The position numbers were made by a program, and so were the translations under genes. DNA of 64,000 bases from AP-15 sp963814865 (GTDB lineage Bacteria > Pseudomonadota > Alphaproteobacteria > ATCC43930 > CGMCC-115725), in contig CAWFEN010000006.1 of the NCBI GenBank assembly GCA_963814865.1, positions 1 through 64,000 of the forward strand, in the 5' to 3' direction. The first letter of the stretch is position 1. Each line of letters opens with the position of its first letter. This document shows, in pieces, positions 9,379 through 17,739 of this stretch. The notes beneath the pieces are model-generated. The model did not search any database and was not told the origin of the DNA. It saw only the letters and a list, made by a program, of their open reading frames with translations.

Positions 9379-10599
9379 TCAGCCGAACGGGCCTTGGAAG
9401 ACCTGATCGACATAGGTGTCGGAGAGTGGCTCCAGCGCTTCGGGCCAGTTGCCGTTGACAGGGCGGCGCTCGGCGGCCGGGCGGACGCGGCCGTCCCAGC
9501 CGATCTGCTCCATGTAGTAGTAGAGCTGGATGCAGTGGCCGTCGGGGTCGAGCGCGAAGGCCGAATAGTCGATGCCGGGATAGAGCTCAGCCGGGATCGC
9601 ATCGACAAAGGTGACGCCGTGCGCCTTCAGGAATTTGACGGCCTCGCGCAGTTGCGCGTAGCTGCCGAGCTCGACGCCGAACGACATGCAGGTCGTGTGC
9701 GGGCTGAGGCCGAGGCTGCCGCGCAATTCCTTTGGGAAGAGGCCGACGCTGTGGTGCTCGGCGCCGCAGCGCAAAAAGACGCAGCGGGCACCGCGGTAGG
9801 TGGTCTCTTCGCTTTTCGTAAAGCCGAGCCGCTCGGCATAAAAGACCTCGGCGCGCTCGACATCGTCGACGAAAAGGCTCAACGGGCCGATCTTGGTGAT
9901 CTTGAACGGGCGAGGCAGCAGAACGCCTTCGACGTCGTAGGTCGCGGGCAACGTCTCTTTCGGTTGATGGCCCGACAATACCGCGATGCCCTTGCCGTAC
10001 GCCTCGGCCAGCTCGGCTGCCTCGGACATCTGCGGCAAAGACGGCTTTTCCTGAAAGCCGCGGTAATACATGTCGCGCGGCTTTGACAGCCGGTTCCAGC
10101 CGATCTGCTCGATGCCGTAATAGAATTCGTTGGTGTGGCCGTCGGGGTCGTAGACATAGACGTGCCAGTTGCTGCCCGGCATGTCGCGGCCGACGCGCTG
10201 GATCCGGACCTGATGGTGCGCGAAATAGTCGTGCGCCTCGGTGATCTCGCGCAAGCTGCCGCATTGCCAGGTGATCTGGTTGATCGTGACCTCGGGCGCG
10301 AATTTGCGGTCGGCGCGGTGGTCCATGACCTTTTTCGGGAACAGCACAAAGGCGTGGTGATCGGTGCCGTAGCGCATGAAATAACCGCGCGGGTCGCCGA
10401 GATCGCCATTCTTCGGAAACCACGGCATGCGCGAGAAATCGAGCGTGTCGGAGGCGGTGAAGCCGAGCAGGTCGCCGTAGAATTCGCGCCCCTCCGGCAA
10501 TTTCTCGACATTGAACCCGAAATGCCCGAGCCGGCGGACCTTGAACGGCCGCGGCAGCATTATCCCGCCGACATCGTAGCGCTCTGTAACGGCTGACAT
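9379..10599 (-). CDS. Two-domain extradiol (VOC) dioxygenase
   Basis: A 406-residue protein made of two VOC repeats. The first (about residues 20-170) has LGHFGFNV with His26, TDHHAFVLF with His81/His82 and DPDGHTNEFYYG with Glu158, a complete 2-His-1-carboxylate iron site. The second (about 220-375) keeps EHHSVGLFP but has PLSLFV where the first His should be and HCIQLYYY where the Glu should be. Both repeats close with EQIGW, so they arose by duplication. Such enzymes cleave catechols next to the diol. It sits directly after the HpaB-like hydroxylase, which would supply a catechol. GGAGGGAGCGAACG precedes ATG 10599. Confidence 0.85.
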   Translation of the reverse strand: MSAVTERYDVGGIMLPRPFKVRRLGHFGFNVEKLPEGREFYGDLLGFTASDTLDFSRMPWFPKNGDLGDPRGYFMRYGTDHHAFVLFPKKVMDHRADRKFAPEVTINQITWQCGSLREITEAHDYFAHHQVRIQRVGRDMPGSNWHVYVYDPDGHTNEFYYGIEQIGWNRLSKPRDMYYRGFQEKPSLPQMSEAAELAEAYGKGIAVLSGHQPKETLPATYDVEGVLLPRPFKITKIGPLSLFVDDVERAEVFYAERLGFTKSEETTYRGARCVFLRCGAEHHSVGLFPKELRGSLGLSPHTTCMSFGVELGSYAQLREAVKFLKAHGVTFVDAIPAELYPGIDYSAFALDPDGHCIQLYYYMEQIGWDGRVRPAAERRPVNGNWPEALEPLSDTYVDQVFQGPFG

Positions 10600-10694
10600 C
10601 GTTCGCTCCCTCCTCTGCGCGCGCAGGATCTATCGCACGGTTCGCCTCTGGTAATTATCGCATCCTTTCGCTGCCGCCAAGCGCGGCCGGCCGG

Positions 10695-12242
10695 TCATAC
10701 CGCGTCGTCAGGCGCCAGCGGCCGCTGCAGCAGCTCTCTGATCCGCTCCTTCATCGCGCGCTGGTCGAAGCTGCGCAACAGGTTGATGCGGTTGCGGTTG
10801 GGATCGCCGCCATGCCAGTATTCATAGGTTTCCTGCCGCAGCCCGAACGACGAGGCGGCGAGTTCGTGGGCGAGGCGGAAGAGGCGGGATTTGTATTCGA
10901 CCTCGACATCCTTCCCGCGCATGTAGCGGTCGAGGTAGCGGCGGATCTCGGGATTGGCGAGGTCGTTCTCGCTTGGCTGCATGATGATGCCGGAGGCGCA
11001 GATCTCGCGCATCAATTCGACCATGCGGCCGGAAACCTGGGTGAACCAGATATGCAGCTCGCGGGCGGGACCCAGTGTCCACTGGCCCGTCGCGGTCGGG
11101 CCGGCCTCGTGCTCGACCCCCTCCATCGCGTGCCGCCAGACCTCGCAATAGGTCGCCATTTCGCCGAGCTTGGCGGCCACCTCGCGGTAGTCGATGACGC
11201 CGATCGCCTCGGCGACCATCGTCGCGACCGCAGTCATCAGGCGCATGCGTACCTCGACGCGGCACAGATTAGCCCAACCGAGAAAGTTGAAATTGACGCC
11301 GGAGCCGTCGGCGCCGAGCATCTTCACCATCGGCGTCGGGTCGTAGAGCATGAACAGGCGGTCCCACGGCACCAGCACGCGGTCGAAGAACAGCATGCAG
11401 TCCTGTTCGTCGAGCATCCTGAACGGATGTCCCCAGGAGCCGAACCAGCGCGACACCGGCTCGCGCGCCAGGATCTTGAGGCCCGGCGCATTGGTCGGAA
11501 TGGCGAAGGCGAGGACGCATTTCGGGTTGCTGCGCCGCGCGAAGGTCGCCGACAGCGAGACATAGCATTCGTGGCTGTGCGGCGCCGCGGTCGAAAGCTG
11601 CTTGCCGCCGGTGACGACAACGCCGTCGGCAGCCTCCTCGACGACGTGCAGCGCCACTTCCGAATCCTCCTGCACGGTGCGCTGCTCGTTCTGCGGCTGG
11701 GCGCTGCGGTCGACCTGCGGATCGCCGAGCGCATGGGTCAGGAACAGGTCATGGCTCATGCAGTATCGATAGTAATTCTCCAAATTCTCGCCGAAATCGC
11801 ATTTCGCGTGCCTGACGGCGCTGAACGCGTCCTTGAGATGCAATGCCGAGATGATGTAGGGCGCCAGGATGTCGGGGCTGCGGCCGAGCTGGCCCCAGGT
11901 CAGCTCGTTCCACAGCTCGCTGTTGCGGCGCTTGCGCTTCAGGTCTTCGGCCGAGCGCGGCAACAGCCAGCTCACGCTGATATGCCGGCCGCTCGCCGGG
12001 TCGATGCAGGTCATCGCATCGCGATAGCGTGGGCTGTTCTGCAGATCGTAGACGCGCGCCAGCTCGGCGATCATGTCGCGGAAGGCCGGATGAATAGTGA
12101 CGTCCGCGACCCGCTCGCCGTCGATCCAGACTTCGCGGCCGTCGCGCAGGCTTTCGATATAGCGCCGGCCGGTCATCGGGCCTGGCGCGTCGCTCCCCGG
12201 CATGTCGCTTGTCGTCATCGTCTCGGCATTTGCTGCTGACAT
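10695..12242 (-). CDS. 4-hydroxyphenylacetate 3-monooxygenase oxygenase subunit-like (HpaB family)
   Basis: A protein of about 515 residues spanning the whole HpaB/4-HPA 3-hydroxylase fold. It shows TGRRYIESLRDGREVWIDGE at the N-terminus, GGKQLSTAAPHSHECYVSLS in the flavin-binding middle domain, and EHEAGPTATGQW towards the C-terminus. HpaB uses FADH2 from a separate reductase to ortho-hydroxylate phenols to catechols. I start at ATG 12242 (MSAANAETM) with GGGGAA upstream; ATG 12209 is an alternative. The frame is open further to 12530 but would overlap the divergent gene's promoter region. It heads the four-gene cluster that continues with the extradiol dioxygenase 95 bases downstream. Confidence 0.85.
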   Translation of the reverse strand: MSAANAETMTTSDMPGSDAPGPMTGRRYIESLRDGREVWIDGERVADVTIHPAFRDMIAELARVYDLQNSPRYRDAMTCIDPASGRHISVSWLLPRSAEDLKRKRRNSELWNELTWGQLGRSPDILAPYIISALHLKDAFSAVRHAKCDFGENLENYYRYCMSHDLFLTHALGDPQVDRSAQPQNEQRTVQEDSEVALHVVEEAADGVVVTGGKQLSTAAPHSHECYVSLSATFARRSNPKCVLAFAIPTNAPGLKILAREPVSRWFGSWGHPFRMLDEQDCMLFFDRVLVPWDRLFMLYDPTPMVKMLGADGSGVNFNFLGWANLCRVEVRMRLMTAVATMVAEAIGVIDYREVAAKLGEMATYCEVWRHAMEGVEHEAGPTATGQWTLGPARELHIWFTQVSGRMVELMREICASGIIMQPSENDLANPEIRRYLDRYMRGKDVEVEYKSRLFRLAHELAASSFGLRQETYEYWHGGDPNRNRINLLRSFDQRAMKERIRELLQRPLAPDDAV

Positions 12243-12399
12243 CGTCGCGTTCCCCGTCGTCTCTCGCGGCCGCAAGCGGAGCAGACGCAGCATGCCACGT
12301 TCCCACACCGCCGTCTCCGGATGCGGCACCGGCTTTACCTTCGGCCGCGGATCATTCAGGCTGGGGCGAACCCGTTCAACCACTCCCGGACCCGCCGCC

Positions 12400-13131
12400 A
12401 TGCCGCAGCAGCAGATCGTCTCCGAACTCGCCCCGACCGGCGTCCTGCGCGCCGCGATCAACATGGGTAATTTTTTGCTGGTTACCGGAAAGAGCCCCTC
12501 GGGCGATCCCGCAGGCGTCGCCCCGGACATGGCCCGCGAAATCGCCGCGCGCCTGGGCGTGCCGGTCTCCTACCTGCCTTATGCCAGGCCCGGCGCGCTG
12601 GCCGATGCGGCGGGGAGCGATGTCTGGGACATCGGGCTGATCGGCGCCGAGCCGCAGCGCGCGGAAAAAATCGCCTTCAGCCCTGCCTATGTCGAGATCG
12701 AGGCGACCTATCTGGTGCCGCCGGGCTCGCCGCTGAAGACGATCGCCGAGGTCGATCAGCCCGGCAGGCGTGTTGCGGTGACCGCGCGCAGCGCCTACGG
12801 CCTGTGGCTCGAGAACAACTACAAAAAAGGCGAGCTGTTGCAGTTCGACAATGCCGAGGCGGCGCTCAAAGCGTTCGACGGCGAAAAACTCGACGCCTAT
12901 GCCGGGTTGCGGCCGGGCTTGATCGAGCTGCAGCAGACGCGGCCCGGCGCGCGCATTCTCGACGGCCAGTTCACCGCCGTGCAGCAAGCGGTCGGCACGG
13001 CGCGGGGCAACACGGCCGGCGCCGCCTTCCTGCGCGACTTCGTCGAGGAGGCGAAGCGGTCGGGGCTCGTCGCGCGCCTGATCGAGCGCCACGACGTGGT
13101 CGGCCGCCTCTCGGTCGCGCCGCCGGCCTGA
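12400..13131 (+). CDS. Solute-binding-fold protein (SBP_bac_3 type) without signal peptide
   Basis: A 243-residue protein with the fold of polar-amino-acid ABC binding proteins. It has GVLRAAINMGNF at the start, PAGVAPDMAREIAARLGVP, DIGLIGAEPQRAEKIAFSPAYVEIEATYLVP split over the first lobe, and a C-terminal lobe ending FVEEAKRSGLVARLI. There is no hydrophobic export signal, and the upstream in-frame stretch is arginine-rich and not signal-like, so as written it would stay in the cytoplasm. No permease or ATPase gene is adjacent. It is divergent from the HpaB-like gene and could be an enzyme or sensor using this fold, such as a cyclohexadienyl-dehydratase-like protein. Confidence 0.75.
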   Translation: MPQQQIVSELAPTGVLRAAINMGNFLLVTGKSPSGDPAGVAPDMAREIAARLGVPVSYLPYARPGALADAAGSDVWDIGLIGAEPQRAEKIAFSPAYVEIEATYLVPPGSPLKTIAEVDQPGRRVAVTARSAYGLWLENNYKKGELLQFDNAEAALKAFDGEKLDAYAGLRPGLIELQQTRPGARILDGQFTAVQQAVGTARGNTAGAAFLRDFVEEAKRSGLVARLIERHDVVGRLSVAPPA

Positions 13132-13183
13132 GCCCGAGCTCCATCCGTGCCCGTCGAGCAACAGCGCCGGCGGAAACCGGCGC

Positions 13184-13597
13184 TCAAGGCGCGACGTAGA
13201 CCATCCACGATACGCCGAAGCGGTCGGCGACCATGCCGAAGCACGTCGAAAAGAAGGTCTTCGCCAAGGCCATCTGCACCTGACCGCCATCGGCGAGAGC
13301 AGCGAACAGCCGCTCGGCCTCGGCATTGTCGGTCACCGTCAGCGACAGCGCAAAGCCCGCGAAGTTCGGCCGCCCCAGGCAACGGCCGTCGGAGGCCAGC
13401 ACCGTCGCATCGCCGATGCGGAGGTTCGCGTGCATAACCTTGTCCTCGCCGCCGGGCGGGACCATGCCGGGCGGGGGAGGATCAGGGTTGTCCTTGAAAC
13501 GCATCAGCATCGTCACCTCGGCGCCGAGCGCGCTGCGGTAGAACTCGATCGCCTCTTCGCAGCGTCCGTCGAAGAACAGGTAGGGTTGGACTTGCAA
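13184..13597 (-). CDS. PhnB-like VOC-family protein
   Basis: A 137-residue protein of the PhnB/3-demethylubiquinone-9 3-methyltransferase-like VOC group. It starts MQVQPYLFFDGRCEEAIEFY, a hallmark of the group, and contains KVMHANLRIGDATVLASDG and a C-terminal FGMVADRFGVSWMVYV. The biochemical role of these proteins is mostly unknown. The start is a TTG codon with AAGGAG six bases upstream. The gene converges with the binding-fold gene, leaving about 50 bases. Confidence 0.85.
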   Translation of the reverse strand: MQVQPYLFFDGRCEEAIEFYRSALGAEVTMLMRFKDNPDPPPPGMVPPGGEDKVMHANLRIGDATVLASDGRCLGRPNFAGFALSLTVTDNAEAERLFAALADGGQVQMALAKTFFSTCFGMVADRFGVSWMVYVAP

Positions 13598-13722
13598 TGG
13601 CTGCTCCTTCTCGATGTTCGGGTGGGCGAACGGCCGCCGGCCACGCCATCATGGCGCTTCGCCGGCGGTCTGTGGCAGTGTTCTCGGCGTGAACTGCGAC
13701 GCCCGGCGACGGAGGTGCGAAT

Positions 13723-14742
13723 ATGCCGTACGGAGGAAACGACTGGCTGGCCCTGACCCAGGAGCCGACACTGGAGCCGGAGATCCCGATCTGTGATCCG
13801 CATCATCATTTCTGGGACTTCCGCCTCGAGCGCGTCCCGTACCAGCGCTATCTGCTGCACGAGCTGGTCGCCGACATGAGCTGCGGCCACGATGTGCGTT
13901 CGACGGTGTTTATCGAGGCGCGGTCGATGTACCGGCCGGACGGGCCGGTCGAGCTGCGCCCGGTCGGCGAGGTCGAGTTCGTCCAGGGGCTGGCCGCCGC
14001 CAGCGCCAGCGGCCGGTATGGGTCCTGCCGGGCGGCGGCGGCGATTATCGGCCATGCCGATCTGAAGCTCGCAGACCGGGTCGAGCCGGTGCTGGAAGCG
14101 CTGCGCGCCGCCAGCCCCAACCGGTTTCGCGGCATCCGGCATACCGTGACCTGGGACCCCCATCCGGAAGTGGAAAACCGGGAAAGGGAAGGGGTCCTGG
14201 CCAGCGCCGAATATCGCGCCGGCGCGCGCGTGCTGGCGCGGATGGGCCTGTCGCTGGACACCGGCGTATGTTTCCCGCAGCTGCCCGAGCTGGCGGCCTT
14301 CGCCAGGGCGGCGCCCGATCTGACCATCATCCTGAACCATCTCGGCGGCCTGACGCGGGTCGGCCCTTACGGCAACCGCGACGACGAGGTGCTGCCCGCC
14401 TGGCGCCGCGGCATCGCCGCCGTGGCGCAATGTCCGAATGTCCATCTCAAGCTCGGCGGCATCGGCATGCCGCGGCTGGGTTTCGACTGGCATACGCGCG
14501 ACAAGCCGATCGGCTCGGAAGAATTGGCCGCGTCGATGGCGCCGCTGATGACCTATTGCATCGAGCAGCTCGGTCCGAGCCGGTGCATGTTCGAAAGCAA
14601 CTTCCCGGTCGACAAGGTGTCGTTCTCGCACCACGTCCTGTTCAACGCCTTCAAACGATTCTCCAAAGGTTATTCGGCTGCCGAGCGTGCCGCCTTGTTC
14701 CATGACACCGCGGCTCGGGCATACCGGATCACCGGCGCCTGA
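13723..14742 (+). CDS. Amidohydrolase-family metal-dependent hydrolase
   Basis: A 339-residue TIM-barrel protein of the amidohydrolase 2 family, which includes 2-pyrone-4,6-dicarboxylate hydrolase and decarboxylases. PICDPHHHFWDF near residue 25 supplies the HxH metal site. LNHLGG gives a further His, and CMFESNFPVDKVSF holds the terminal acidic region. GGAGGTGCGAAT sits before ATG 13723. A clearly related paralogue lies at 57441-58520; both share the SMYR...ELRPVGE stretch and the FESNFPV block. The substrate is unknown; lactone or carboxylate hydrolysis in ring degradation is plausible. Confidence 0.85.
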   Translation: MPYGGNDWLALTQEPTLEPEIPICDPHHHFWDFRLERVPYQRYLLHELVADMSCGHDVRSTVFIEARSMYRPDGPVELRPVGEVEFVQGLAAASASGRYGSCRAAAAIIGHADLKLADRVEPVLEALRAASPNRFRGIRHTVTWDPHPEVENREREGVLASAEYRAGARVLARMGLSLDTGVCFPQLPELAAFARAAPDLTIILNHLGGLTRVGPYGNRDDEVLPAWRRGIAAVAQCPNVHLKLGGIGMPRLGFDWHTRDKPIGSEELAASMAPLMTYCIEQLGPSRCMFESNFPVDKVSFSHHVLFNAFKRFSKGYSAAERAALFHDTAARAYRITGA

Positions 14743-14970
14743 CCTCGCGACAACGGCAACGACCAAGGGGTTGACGAAGATCATGCGACGGTCGGAATGC
14801 CTGTCGCCTCCATGTAACGCCGCCGGTTTCAACAATATTGACCTCCTCCGGCGGCGCGACCATGGATATCGCGGCTTTGCCCGCCGTGCGAGGTTCTTGT
14901 CGAGGGCGGCATATCAGCAGCTGCACGAGGATTGCCCAATGTCGATGTCCAGCGTCGGGCATTATCCGCT

Positions 14971-15594
14971 ATGAGCCTGCCGGCGCGCGCGACCGCGATG
15001 CTTGATTTCTGGTTCGGGCCGCCCGGCACCCCGGGCCGCGAACGGCACCGCGAAATCTGGTTCAAGAGCACCGGCGAATTCGATGCGGCGCTGCGCCGGG
15101 AGTTCCTCGCCGATTATGAAGCGGCCGCCGGCGGCGTGCTGCCATCCTGGGAAGAATCGGCCGAAGGCGCGTTGGCTGTGGTGCTGCTGCTCGACCAAGT
15201 GCCGCGCAACATCTTCCGCGGGACGCCGCGGGTCTATGCGACCGATGCTGCGGCCCGCGCCGCTGCCGACCGGGCGCTTGCGCGCGGCTTCGATCGGTTG
15301 GTCCCGCAGAGCTGGCGGCTGTTCTTTTACATGCCGTTCCATCACAGCGAGGATCTCGCCGACCAGCGGCGCTCGCTGGCGCTATTCGATGCACTGCCGC
15401 GAAATCCGGATCGGGGCGGTTCTTTGCGTCGCTACGGGCGCCCCTACATCGAAGTCATCGAGCGTTTCGGCCGCTTCCCGCACCGAAATCAGATCCTTGG
15501 CCGGGAATCGACGGCGGAGGAAATCGCTTTCCTCGCAGAACGCGAGCTGCGTTTCGGACGGCCATTCGAGAAGGACGCCGGGGGCGGGGTCTGA
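14971..15594 (+). CDS. DUF924 family protein
   Basis: A 207-residue helical protein of the DUF924 family. It is recognised by VLDFWFG-like MLDFWFGPPGTPG near the N-terminus, REIWFKSTGEFDAALRREF, VVLLLDQVPRNIFRGTPRVYA and FYMPFHHSEDLADQRRSL. Function is unknown in the literature I can recall. ATG 14971 is preferred over the in-frame TTG 14932 because homologous sequence starts around there. The following alpha/beta-hydrolase begins 45 bases later on the same strand. Confidence 0.85.
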   Translation: MSLPARATAMLDFWFGPPGTPGRERHREIWFKSTGEFDAALRREFLADYEAAAGGVLPSWEESAEGALAVVLLLDQVPRNIFRGTPRVYATDAAARAAADRALARGFDRLVPQSWRLFFYMPFHHSEDLADQRRSLALFDALPRNPDRGGSLRRYGRPYIEVIERFGRFPHRNQILGRESTAEEIAFLAERELRFGRPFEKDAGGGV

Positions 15595-15638
15595 TCGAGG
15601 GTCGACGCACCCGTCAACCCGTTACTGGAGGAGCGAAT

Positions 15639-17560
15639 ATGACCATCGCCGGGATCAGCGTCGCGACGCTGGAGAGTTTTGCCGATGGTCGGCCATTCGG
15701 CGCGGCGGGACCGTATGTGCGGATCTTCGGCACTGCGCGGGGCGAGCTCGACCCGGCGAGGCCGGAGAACCAGGTCATCGCCGATCTCGACAAGGCGGTG
15801 AGAAACGCGCGCGGCATGGTCGAGTACGAGACCGACTTTTTCATCCTGCGCCCGGCCGAGTCACGGCGGCCGGGCGGCGTCCTCGTTTATGACGTGACCA
15901 ATCGCGGCCGGAAGGTGATCCTCGGCCGGCTCGACGAAGCCGGAGGCAACGCCGACACCAACGATCCCAAGACAGCGCAGGATGTGGGATCGGGTTTCAC
16001 ACTCGGGCGCGGCTACAGCCTCGTCTGGTCCGGCTGGGATTCGGGGGCGCCGCGCGCCAACAACGGCATGACCGCGCGGCTGCCGCCCGCGCTGGAAAAC
16101 GGCCGGCCGCTGGTGCGCCGCATCCGCGACGAGTTCCATATCGGCACCCGCGCGCCGGGCAGGGGCGATGTCGTGCGGCTCAATTATCCGGCCGTCTCGA
16201 CCGACCGGACCAAGGCACGCCTGACCGTGCGCGACCGCGAAGGCGACGCCCGGACCGAGATCCCGGCCGATGCCTGGGAGTTTGTCGACAATCAGTCGAT
16301 CCGGCTGTTGCCGGTCGGCACCCTGTTCGCGCCGGTCAAGATCTACGAGGTCTGGTACGAGGCAACCGGATCGACCGTGATGGGCGTCGGCTTTGCCGCG
16401 ACCCGCGACCTCGTCTCCTTCCTGCGCTACGAGCGCGCCGATCGTAACGGAACGGTAAACCCGATGATCCCGGACGGGGCACAAGGCAGTGCGGTCGAGC
16501 ACACGCTCGCCTTCGGCGTGTCGCAGGCCGGCCGCTTTCTGCGCCACTTCCTCGATCTCGGCATGAACGATGACGGGCATGGCCGACGCGTCTTCGACGG
16601 CGTGCTGACCCATGTCGCCGGCGCCGGCAAGGTGTTCGCCAATCACAGCTTTGCGATGCCGGGCCGCACCGCGACGCAGCACGAGGACCGGCTTTATCCG
16701 GAGAACTGGTTCCCGTTCGGCAACGCGGCAACCACCGATCCTTTTTCCGGCATCGGCGGCGCCATCCTGAAGGGCCGGCCGACCGATCCTCTGATGATCG
16801 AGACCAATACCGCGACCGAATATTGGCAGAAAGGCGCCTCGCTGGTGCATACCGACCCGACCGGCCGCGTCCGACGCCGAACTGCCGGCCACGGCGCGGG
16901 CTCTACATGATCGCCGGAACCCAGCATGGCGGTGGACCGGGGACCGATCCGAGCCCCGGTCCCTGCGTCAACCCGCGCAACCCGCACAGCGCCAGCCCGG
17001 CCTTGCGGGCATTGCTCGTGGCGCTCGAGGAATGGGTCAGGACCGGGGCGGCACCGCCGCCGAGCCGGGTCCCGTCGATCGCCCAAGGCACGGCGGTCAT
17101 GGCCGAGGCGGTCGAGATGCCGAAAGTGCCGGGCTTTGCCCTCGCCCCCGGCGCCAACCGCATCGCGGCGCCGATCGACTGGGTCGACCCGCCGGCGCGG
17201 CTCGACAATTTCTACGGGACCCGCGTGTCGGCGGTCGACGCCGACGGCAACGAGATCGCCGGCATTCGATTGCCGTCGATCGCTGTCCCGCTCGGCACCT
17301 ATACCGGGTGGAACGTCTACCGAGCGCAGCCCTGCGAACTCGCCGACCGCGACGGGTCGCTGATCCCGTTCGCCCGGACGAAGAGCGAGCGCGAGGCTGC
17401 CGGCGATCCGCGCCCCTCCCTCGAAGAACGCTACGGCAGTCGCGATGCCTATGTCGCGCGGGTCGAAGCCGCGGCCGCGGCGCTCGTCGCCGACCGCCTG
17501 CTATTGCCGGCCGACGCCGCCGCCTACGTCAAAGCCGCCCAGGAATGCGACCGGTTCTGA
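15639..17560 (+). pseudogene. Alpha/beta-hydrolase domain protein (Abhydrolase_10-like), frameshifted
   Basis: Coding signal runs from ATG 15639, preceded by GGAGGAGCG, to TGA 17560, about 640 residues as in the family. The first 410 residues are in frame 3 and include GVSQAGRFLRHFLDLGMNDD, with the nucleophile elbow GVSQAG. Near 16870 the frame moves to frame 1, where DAELPATAR continues the family motif. Near 16903 it moves again to frame 2, giving LYMIAGTQHGGG and the rest. Both shifts fit single extra bases, in CC and GGG runs. These are secreted or cytosolic esterase-like proteins of unknown substrate. The conservation on both sides suggests very recent damage or sequencing error. Confidence 0.78.
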
Positions 17561-17739
17561 GCGCCGTTCTCCGCCCGGTTAAGGATGCACGCTCGGAAAC
17601 AGCCTCAGCACCGGGCCGCGTTTGGCGCATAACCGGCCTTCTGGAAATCAGCCTTGTTGCACCTCGGGTCCAGAAGAGGCGTGCTTGCCGTTCGTCCGCC
17701 CGTTCGCGTTCTCTACGGGATGCGACAGAACGTGCGGGT

